A DNA stretch of 11,137 nucleotides from an uncultured Gammaproteobacteria bacterium (GTDB lineage Bacteria > Pseudomonadota > Gammaproteobacteria > Acidiferrobacterales > CAJVXG01): contig CAJVXG010000037.1 in the NCBI GenBank assembly GCA_913009215.1, positions 1 to 11,137 on the forward strand, read 5' to 3'. Positions 6,152-11,137 of the stretch are shown here, one piece after another (position 1 is the first letter of the stretch; each line of letters starts with the position of its first letter). The notes below the pieces were generated by a model. The model searched no databases. It saw nothing but the letters and a program-made list of their open reading frames with translations, and had not been told where the DNA came from. Position numbers and translations under genes: made by a program.

Positions 6152-6745
6152 TTGAAAAATGAAGACGATATCAAGCGTGAACGACGACGATTAATCGTCG
6201 CCACAACGGTATTGGGGGGCATAGGTGCCGTCGCCTGTTCGGTGCCATTTATTGCCAGCATGTTTCCCAGCGCCCGGGCGCGTTCAGAAGGAGCGCCGGT
6301 GGAAGTCGATATCAGTAAACTGGAGGAGGGCCAGTTTCTGGTTGTGCTTTGGCAAAAGAAACCAATATGGATATTCAAACGCACAAAGGCTATGCTCGCG
6401 AATCTTGAAGAGATTGCCGATATCCTGGTTGACCCGGAGTCCGATGTTAAAACTCAACAGCCTGACTATACCAAGAGTCACTATAGATCCATCAAGCCGG
6501 AGATATTTGTCGTTATTCCCTTTTGTACCCATCTGGGGTGTATCCCGACCAAAAAACTATTAACGGGGGCACAGCAGGGCATGGACATGAATTGGCCGGG
6601 TGGTTTCTATTGTCCTTGCCATGGTTCCAAATTCGACCTGGCTGGGCGTGTCTTTAAGAGTGTGCCGGCACCCACCAATCTGTTGATACCGCCTCACGCT
6701 TATATCAACGACAGCCGTATTGTGATAGGGCCTGACCAGATATGA
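6152..6745 (+). CDS. petA: Rieske iron-sulfur protein (ubiquinol-cytochrome c reductase subunit type), solitary
   Basis: This 197-residue protein has a Tat-like N-terminus (RRRLIVATT), one membrane anchor (about 15-37) and a periplasmic Rieske domain. The [2Fe-2S] ligands are visible: Cys125 and His127 in CTHLGC (Cys130 the disulfide partner), and Cys154 and His157 in CPCHGS (Cys156 the disulfide partner). The cluster-tuning Ser159 is kept, but the Tyr two residues later in most bc1 Rieske proteins is Phe161. The usual APTNLLIPP tail is present. I chose TTG at 6152 because it gives the normal bc1 Rieske start (basic, then anchor) and avoids overlap; the frame is also open from a TTG at 6107, which would overlap the preceding gene by 32 nt. 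No cytochrome b or c1 gene follows, unlike in petABC operons. The redox partner is therefore unknown. Confidence 0.9.
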   Translation: MKNEDDIKRERRRLIVATTVLGGIGAVACSVPFIASMFPSARARSEGAPVEVDISKLEEGQFLVVLWQKKPIWIFKRTKAMLANLEEIADILVDPESDVKTQQPDYTKSHYRSIKPEIFVVIPFCTHLGCIPTKKLLTGAQQGMDMNWPGGFYCPCHGSKFDLAGRVFKSVPAPTNLLIPPHAYINDSRIVIGPDQI

Positions 6746-6798
6746 ACGGTTGCAAACTTATGGCCAACAAGGAAACAGGCAGAACCACACCATGTTAA
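6742..6798 (+). CDS. Possible 18-codon coupling minicistron between the Rieske and dsbC genes
   Basis: An ATG overlaps the Rieske stop as ATGA (6742-6745). It opens a short frame (MNGCKLMANKETGRTTPC) whose TAA at 6796-6798 overlaps the dsbC-like ATG at 6792. Ribosomes ending the Rieske gene could thus be passed to the dsbC start, which lacks its own well-spaced Shine-Dalgarno sequence (the nearest AAGGA ends about 18 nt before it). No function is implied for the peptide, and the arrangement could be chance. Confidence 0.3.
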   Translation: MNGCKLMANKETGRTTPC

Positions 6799-7511
6799 GA
6801 ATATTGCCCATTATTTTATTACTCCTCGTATCCGGCTACGCAGTCGCGGACACCGAACTAATCAAGCTGAAAAGGATAGTAGCCCGGGTATTACCGGGGG
6901 CGGCGTTGGATAAACTGAGATCATCACCGGTGCCGGGATTATATGAGGTTATTGTCGGCACGGATATTTATTACATCACACGCGATGGGCGTTATATCAT
7001 TTCTGGCACTATCTTTAATACTAAAAATCACACTAACCTTACCGCAATAAAACGCAATGCTTTACGCATTGCGGCGATCAATGCGGTAGGGGAGTCCAAT
7101 ATGATTATATTCTCACTACCGAAGCCTAAAAGAACGATCACGGTATTTACGGGTGTGGATTGTCCCTACTGTGCCAAATTTCATTTGGATGTGCCCAAAC
7201 TTATCCGGGCTGGCATCAAAGTAAGGTATTTGCTATTTCCACGTGCCGGAATCGGTTCCGCAACATATAAGAAATCGGTTGCCGTGTGGTGTGCTAAAGA
7301 TAGAAGAAAGGCTCTGGGAGTGGCCAAGGCCGGAGGGAAGTTGAAATATCGAACTTGCCCCAATCCGGTTGCCGGGAATTTTCGCCTTGGCCAAAAAATA
7401 GGGGTACGGGACACGCCGACGATTGTGCTCGACAATGGGCGGGTTTTGCCCGGATACTATCCTCCCAGGGTGTTGATGATATTGTTGGGGTTGCGTAAGG
7501 CCAGAAAGTGA
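6792..7511 (+). CDS. dsbC: DsbC/DsbG-like periplasmic thiol-disulfide isomerase
   Basis: The 239-residue precursor has a signal peptide (MLRILPIILLLLVSG, cleavage near AVA-D20), an N-terminal DsbC dimerisation domain (about 21-100) and a C-terminal thioredoxin fold. The active site is Cys124-Pro-Tyr-Cys127, followed by His131, with cis-Pro209 in DTPT. Cys167 (VWCAKD) and Cys189 (RTCPNP) match the second structural disulfide of DsbC. E. coli DsbC has CGYC and DsbG has CPYC, so the motif is DsbG-like while the extra disulfide is DsbC-like. It probably shuffles or reduces disulfides in the periplasm. I chose the ATG at 6792 because it starts directly at the signal peptide; an upstream in-frame TTG at 6750 would add 14 polar residues. 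The DsbD-type electron donor is not in the window. Confidence 0.9.
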   Translation: MLRILPIILLLLVSGYAVADTELIKLKRIVARVLPGAALDKLRSSPVPGLYEVIVGTDIYYITRDGRYIISGTIFNTKNHTNLTAIKRNALRIAAINAVGESNMIIFSLPKPKRTITVFTGVDCPYCAKFHLDVPKLIRAGIKVRYLLFPRAGIGSATYKKSVAVWCAKDRRKALGVAKAGGKLKYRTCPNPVAGNFRLGQKIGVRDTPTIVLDNGRVLPGYYPPRVLMILLGLRKARK

Positions 7512-7556
7512 TAAACTATCCATTCTGGAAATGTTAATAATAGAAGTAATAATTTT

Positions 7557-8093
7557 ATGCTAAGCCGTTATGTAATACCGCTCGTTATTACCATATTGAT
7601 TCTGGTGCTGCTTGGGATCGGGTTGACGATGGATCCGAAGTTGATTCCATCGGTTTTGATTGGTAAGCCGGCCCCTGAGTTCGCCTTACCGACCGTGCGT
7701 AACCCAAAAATTACCTTGAGTAAATCTGACTTACAGGGAAAAGTGGTTCTGTTTAATGTTTGGGCCAGTTGGTGTACGGCTTGCAAGGAAGAACATCCGA
7801 TATTTATGGAGTTGGCGCGTCGTAAAGCGGTACCTATCTATGGATTGAATTATAAAGATAAACGCAAAGACGCCTTGTCATGGTTACGCCAGCTTGGCGA
7901 CCCTTACGTAGCCAGTGCCCATGATGCCAATGGTCGTGTTGGTATTGATTGGGGTGTCTATGGCGTTCCAGAGACCTTTGTCGTGGATCGCAAGGGGATC
8001 ATCCGTTACAAGCATGTAGGAGCGCTGAATGCTAAAGTAGTCGAGCAAAAAATAATGCCATTAGTACGTCGATTACGGACTGAGAAGCCATAA
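7557..8093 (+). CDS. ccmG: CcmG/DsbE-like membrane-anchored thioredoxin
   Basis: The 178-residue protein has one N-terminal membrane anchor (about 5-24) and a periplasmic thioredoxin fold. The active site is WASWCTACKEEHP (Cys73, Cys76) and the cis-Pro loop GVYGVPET (Pro138). The segments VGIDWGVYGVPETF and YGLNYKD are diagnostic of CcmG/DsbE, which normally keeps apocytochrome c cysteines reduced for heme attachment. No other ccm gene is present, so this copy stands outside a cytochrome c maturation operon and may serve thiols of the neighbouring exported proteins. The gap to the dsbC-like gene is 45 nt and the ribosome binding site is weak. No terminator is seen before promoter B, so read-through into the YHS gene is possible. 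Confidence 0.92.
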   Translation: MLSRYVIPLVITILILVLLGIGLTMDPKLIPSVLIGKPAPEFALPTVRNPKITLSKSDLQGKVVLFNVWASWCTACKEEHPIFMELARRKAVPIYGLNYKDKRKDALSWLRQLGDPYVASAHDANGRVGIDWGVYGVPETFVVDRKGIIRYKHVGALNAKVVEQKIMPLVRRLRTEKP

Positions 8094-8114
8094 AATATTT
8101 GCAGTGAAAAAGAA

Positions 8115-8152
8115 GCTTGACATGTATGTATGTCACAGGTTCTAGACTGAGG
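8115..8152 (+). promoter_or_regulatory. MerR-type promoter/operator B (upstream of the YHS gene)
   Basis: TTGACA (-35, 8117-8122) and TAGACT (-10, 8143-8148) are 20 bp apart. The block shares TTGAC, TGTATGT, AGGTT and TAGACTG with promoter A at identical spacing, 29 of 38 positions in all. A leader of roughly 90 nt would precede the YHS start at 8245. Confidence 0.8.
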
Positions 8153-8244
8153 TTACGGGTTTGGTCACATCATACTTATTCCAACCATCGTTAGCAGCAA
8201 GCGGGGATCAGGCGAATCTGTTAATGAGCAGGAGCTAAGAGAGA

Positions 8245-8418
8245 ATGAAACATCAGCAAATTATAAAAGATCCGGTATGTGGTAAGCGGATCAATCGAAA
8301 CAAGGCGCATATTAAGATTACGTACAAAGGACAGGATTTTCTACTTTGTTGTCCTTTGTGCCAAGCGGAGTTCGAGAAGGATCCGGAGCAGTATATTAAT
8401 CATGCGGTTCAACGATAG
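8245..8418 (+). CDS. Small YHS-domain (TRASH-like) metal-binding protein
   Basis: This 57-residue protein is a single YHS domain. It opens with KDPVCGK (Cys12), has a short beta stretch (HIKITYKGQDFLL) and then CCPLCQAEFEKDPEQYI, giving Cys35, Cys36 and Cys39. YHS/TRASH domains bind soft or transition metals such as copper and occur in P-type ATPases and stand-alone chaperone-like proteins; the function here is inferred from that. With no signal peptide it should be cytoplasmic. A purine-rich stretch (AAGAGAG) just before the ATG and GGAG (8231-8234) serve as the ribosome binding site. It is the first gene behind promoter B, placing it under the same presumed MerR control as the envelope cassette. 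The FAD oxidoreductase gene starts 14 nt downstream. Confidence 0.85.
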   Translation: MKHQQIIKDPVCGKRINRNKAHIKITYKGQDFLLCCPLCQAEFEKDPEQYINHAVQR

Positions 8419-8432
8419 CATACATATGCAGG

Positions 8433-9590
8433 ATGCCCGGTAAATTGAACTCGTTGAACGAACCGATCCAGATTGCCGGCGCCGGACCGGCAGGTTTGGC
8501 GGCGGCGATTACCATGGCCCGTGCCGGTCGCCAGGTGGTGGTGCATGAGGCCCATGCCGAAGTTGGCTACCGTTTCCGGCGTGATTTGCAGGGCCTGGAG
8601 AACTGGACCACCGAACAGGATGTGTTGCTGACCCTGGAGCAGCTGGGAATCACCACCGGGTTCGAGTTCTTGTCCTGTCGCCAGGGGACGGTATTCGACG
8701 CCTGGGATCAGGCCTATCCGGTCCATAGCAAGGAACCGTTGTTTTACATGATTGAACGGGGGCCAAACTCCGGCAGTCTGGATTCGGCCTTGCTGAGTCA
8801 GGCCCTGGACCTCGGGGTTGAAGTCCGTTTCAACAGCCGGTTGAATAAACTGCAAGGACCGGGAATACTTGCTATTGGACCCAAGGCGGCGGATGCTATC
8901 GCCGTCGGTTACCATTTCGATACCCCGGAGGCCAACGGTTTCTGGGCCATTTGCGACCATCGGCTGGCGCCTCAGGGCTATGCCTATCTGCTGATTATGA
9001 ACGGCAAGGGTACGGTCAAGAGCTGTATGTTCACCGGCTTCAAGCAGGAGAAGCAGTATGTTGAACGTACCGTTGCTGCTTTCAAGCGCCTGGTTGGTCT
9101 GCAGATGCACAACCCGCAACCCCACGGCGGTGTTGGCAATTTCCGGATGCCGGCAACGGCCCTGTCTGGCGGTCACCCGGTAGTCGGTGAGTTTGCCGGT
9201 TTCCAGGATACGCTTTGGGGTTTTGGTATTCGCCACGCCATACAATCCGGGGTGTTTGCTGCCCGGAGTCTGCTGGAGGAAAAGGATTACGATATCATGT
9301 GGCAGCAGGCATTGGCACCGTTGATGAAGACTGCCATTGTAAATCGTGCGCTTTATGATCTGTTATCCAACCGTGGCTATCGTTGGTGTTTGCGCCGTCA
9401 GGAAGGCCGTGATGCCCGAGACCTTTTACACAGTCAGTACCGTCCCAGTTTGATCAAGCGCCTGTTATCACCCTGGGCCCGTGCTCGTGTTCGTAGTCAA
9501 CGACGTGACCAAAGCTGCAATCACGTTGATTGCAGCTGTGTCTGGTGCCGTCGCTGTCGAGCCGATGCCGCGGAATCTGCCGCTGGATAG
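8433..9590 (+). CDS. FAD/NAD(P)-dependent oxidoreductase, geranylgeranyl-reductase-like, with Cys-rich tail
   Basis: The 385-residue protein has an N-terminal dinucleotide-binding fold (IAGAGPAGLAAA, Gly16 to Gly21, followed by an acidic residue in VVHEA) and the second FAD motif FAGFQDTLWGFGIRHAIQSG (about 254-273) of the geranylgeranyl-reductase/PHBH-like flavoprotein group. The substrate is unknown. The last ~25 residues carry five cysteines (Cys362, 367, 369, 372, 375) in a CNHVDCSCVWCRRC arrangement that could bind a metal or Fe-S centre. I have not verified whether this tail is a family trait. The ATG at 8433 lies 14 nt after the YHS stop with a weak ribosome binding site, so translation may be coupled to YHS and driven by promoter B. 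The gene looks more G+C-rich than the cassette before it. Confidence 0.85.
   Translation: MPGKLNSLNEPIQIAGAGPAGLAAAITMARAGRQVVVHEAHAEVGYRFRRDLQGLENWTTEQDVLLTLEQLGITTGFEFLSCRQGTVFDAWDQAYPVHSKEPLFYMIERGPNSGSLDSALLSQALDLGVEVRFNSRLNKLQGPGILAIGPKAADAIAVGYHFDTPEANGFWAICDHRLAPQGYAYLLIMNGKGTVKSCMFTGFKQEKQYVERTVAAFKRLVGLQMHNPQPHGGVGNFRMPATALSGGHPVVGEFAGFQDTLWGFGIRHAIQSGVFAARSLLEEKDYDIMWQQALAPLMKTAIVNRALYDLLSNRGYRWCLRRQEGRDARDLLHSQYRPSLIKRLLSPWARARVRSQRRDQSCNHVDCSCVWCRRCRADAAESAAG
9513..9537. repeat. Perfect inverted repeat in the 3' end of the oxidoreductase gene
   Basis: Two perfectly complementary 10-nt arms (AGCTGCAATC and its complement) flank a 5-nt loop. The repeat lies inside the coding sequence and encodes most of the cysteine-rich tail. 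In RNA it would form a stable hairpin about 50 nt before the stop. There is no T-tract, so it is not a standard terminator. Confidence 0.7.
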
Positions 9591-9638
9591 ATTTATTAAT
9601 TAATATGCCAGGAATCGAGTTAACGTAGGAGTTTATCA

Positions 9639-10898
9639 ATGCCGGTCGAACGCAAACACTGTCAATGTCAGGACACCCAATTCCATTTCCTGACGCGGGC
9701 GTTTGAGTCTCTGCAACTGGAAGCGGCGCAACGGGAATTGTTGCTGTCACCGTTTCGGGAGACGACTGTCAGTATTCCACTTCGACCCAATCGCAATGAT
9801 GACAGTGAGCTTCAGACATTCATGGGCTACCGGGTACAGCATAATCACGCCCGGGGTCCGTTCAAAGGCGGGTTACGTTTTCATCCATCCGTCAACCTGG
9901 GCGAAATCCGCGCCCTGGCCCAACTCATGACCTGGAAGACCGCGCTGGTGGATATACCCTTTGGTGGTGCCAAGGGAGGGATCGCCGTTGATACGACCCA
10001 ACTCGACAGGCATGCGCTGGAAATTCTCACCAAGCGCTTTACCCAGAAGATGGTACCCGTATTCGGTGTGCATGAGGACATTCCGGCGCCGGATATCGGC
10101 ACTAACCCGCAGGTGATGGCATGGATCCTCGAGGAATACAGCAAGACCCACGGTTATACCCCGGCCATTGTCACCGGCAAGCCCATAGAATTAGGCGGTT
10201 CGGCTGGCCGTCTGGAGGCGACCGGTTATGGTGTGGCATGTATCACCCGGGAGGTGGCGAGCGAGATGTCCTTGCCGATAAAGCAGGCGCGGGTAGTCAT
10301 TCAGGGCTTCGGTAACGTCGGCTCGCATGCCGCCTTGAGTCTGAGCAGAATGGGTGCTCGCATTATCGCGCTCTCCGACTACCGTGGAGGGGTATATGCA
10401 GAATCCGGGATTGATGTGTCTGCCGCAGTTCGCCATGTCGCCGAAACGGAGTGGCTGGAGGGATTGCCGGAGACCGAGGCCATCAGCAATGCCGAGCTAC
10501 TCGCACTACCGTGTGACTTTCTGATCCCGGCGGCGTTGGAAGCCACTATCGATTGTGACAATGCGGATACGATAAAGGCCAAGGCAGTGATCGAGGCGGC
10601 TAACATCCCGGTGACGCATCTCGCCGATACTGCCTTGCGGGACCGGGGTATCGCCGTTGTTCCGGATCTTCTGGCCAATGCCGGTGGAGTTTTGACCTCA
10701 TATTATGAGTGGGTACAGAATCTCCAGGAGTTTCCCTGGGATTATGAGACGATTCTGCAACGGCTGGAAACACGCCTGCTGTCCGTCTATGAGCAAGTGC
10801 GTGACCTTGCCAGTTCCCGTCAGGTCGATCTACGGACGGCAGCCTATGAATTGGCTATCGGGCGGGTGGCCCGCGCCATCGCCTTACGGGGATTTTAG
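9639..10898 (+). CDS. Glutamate dehydrogenase (Glu/Leu/Phe/Val dehydrogenase family)
   Basis: This cytoplasmic enzyme of 419 residues interconverts glutamate and 2-oxoglutarate plus ammonium. Substrate-site lysines are visible: Lys76 in GPFKGGLRFHP, Lys100 in TWKTAL, and catalytic Lys112 in PFGGAKGG, with Asp152 in PAPDIGT. The Rossmann fold has GFGNVG (223-228) and an acidic residue at the end of the second strand (Asp247, ALSDYRG), which favours NAD over NADP. Length and motifs fit the hexameric GudB/RocG-type group rather than the larger NAD-GDH. Two extra cysteines sit near the N-terminus (KHCQCQ). TAGGAG (9626-9631) lies 7 nt before the ATG. The gap of 48 nt from the oxidoreductase gene leaves open whether it has its own promoter or is co-transcribed. 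Confidence 0.95.
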   Translation: MPVERKHCQCQDTQFHFLTRAFESLQLEAAQRELLLSPFRETTVSIPLRPNRNDDSELQTFMGYRVQHNHARGPFKGGLRFHPSVNLGEIRALAQLMTWKTALVDIPFGGAKGGIAVDTTQLDRHALEILTKRFTQKMVPVFGVHEDIPAPDIGTNPQVMAWILEEYSKTHGYTPAIVTGKPIELGGSAGRLEATGYGVACITREVASEMSLPIKQARVVIQGFGNVGSHAALSLSRMGARIIALSDYRGGVYAESGIDVSAAVRHVAETEWLEGLPETEAISNAELLALPCDFLIPAALEATIDCDNADTIKAKAVIEAANIPVTHLADTALRDRGIAVVPDLLANAGGVLTSYYEWVQNLQEFPWDYETILQRLETRLLSVYEQVRDLASSRQVDLRTAAYELAIGRVARAIALRGF

Positions 10899-11137
10899 GT
10901 ACATACTATTAAGGTTTCTTCATTTCACTTAACGTGATCGGTTTGAACCATCGTTTAGCGTATGGTCACGACGGCAAGTCTGGTCTGTTCACCGAAGATA
11001 TAATAGTAAACGCATATTATGGGGATCGCAGTGATACGAAGCTGGAGGCGCCCATTCGTGGCACCATTGCGGATACGTACCCCGAAAAGACCTGGTGCGA
11101 TCAAGACATATTTTGATTTCCGTTATACTTTACCGTA
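10899..11137. other. Downstream region with one doubtful small ORF
   Basis: A GTG-started frame (10934-11116) would encode 60 residues ending in KTWCDQDIF, but it has no Shine-Dalgarno sequence, signal or recognised motif, so it is not called as a gene. No clear terminator follows the dehydrogenase gene. No gene was identified on the minus strand. Confidence 0.3.

Noticed and set aside
7557..8093. A cytochrome c maturation (ccm) operon
   Set aside because: Only the CcmG-like gene is present; no ccmA-F or ccmH sequence is found on either side.
8409..9245. Long open frame of 278 codons on the minus strand
   Set aside because: It lies antisense to the flavoprotein gene, whose motifs are clear, has no recognisable domain and contains low-quality composition typical of a shadow frame in G+C-rich coding DNA.
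10934..11116. 60-codon GTG-started frame after the glutamate dehydrogenase gene
   Set aside because: No ribosome binding site, no known motif and no context support; it could be a chance frame or a remnant.

Overview
The window reads as chromosomal DNA of a Gram-negative proteobacterium, most likely a gammaproteobacterium with a respiratory lifestyle. This rests on protein types: a Rieske protein with an N-terminal membrane anchor, DsbC and CcmG thiol enzymes, a CopD-like membrane protein, a Kdo/RIO-like kinase, hybrid histidine kinase signalling and a MerR regulator. No rRNA, tRNA, CRISPR array, transposase or integrase was seen. The genus cannot be named from the sequence alone.

Layout. 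(1) 1-1459, plus strand: the 3' end of a hybrid histidine kinase with two receiver domains, overlapping by 8 nt a single-domain response regulator. (2) 1576-2486, minus strand: an arsenate reductase (TTG start) followed 8 nt later by a CopD-like membrane protein. (3) 2538-3236, plus: a small lipopolysaccharide-kinase/RIO-like kinase, divergent from arsC. (4) 3407-8093, plus: a MerR-family regulator, then a MerR-type promoter with a 20-bp spacer and a run of six exported or redox genes: seven-bladed beta-propeller, carboxymuconolactone-decarboxylase/AhpD-fold protein, His/Met-bearing exported protein, Rieske iron-sulfur protein without cytochrome b or c1 partners, DsbC-like isomerase and CcmG/DsbE-like thioredoxin. 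(5) 8115-9590, plus: a second, nearly identical MerR-type promoter, a 57-residue YHS-domain protein and an FAD-dependent oxidoreductase with a cysteine-rich tail. (6) 9639-10898, plus: a glutamate dehydrogenase with its own strong ribosome binding site, then 239 nt with at most a doubtful small ORF.

The main point of interest is regions 4 and 5. Two promoters, about 4.3 kb apart, share 29 of 38 positions, the same -35 and -10 boxes and the same over-long 20-bp spacer expected of MerR-activated promoters. They most simply form one regulon of the adjacent two-cysteine MerR protein. Its members are mostly exported proteins with thiol, metal-ligand or Fe-S chemistry plus a cytoplasmic YHS protein, which suggests an envelope metal-stress or thiol-redox system. 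The inducer and overall reaction are unknown. By eye, the DNA from about 3240 to 8420 is more A+T-rich than the kinase gene before it and the oxidoreductase and dehydrogenase genes after it, so the cassette may have been acquired as a block.
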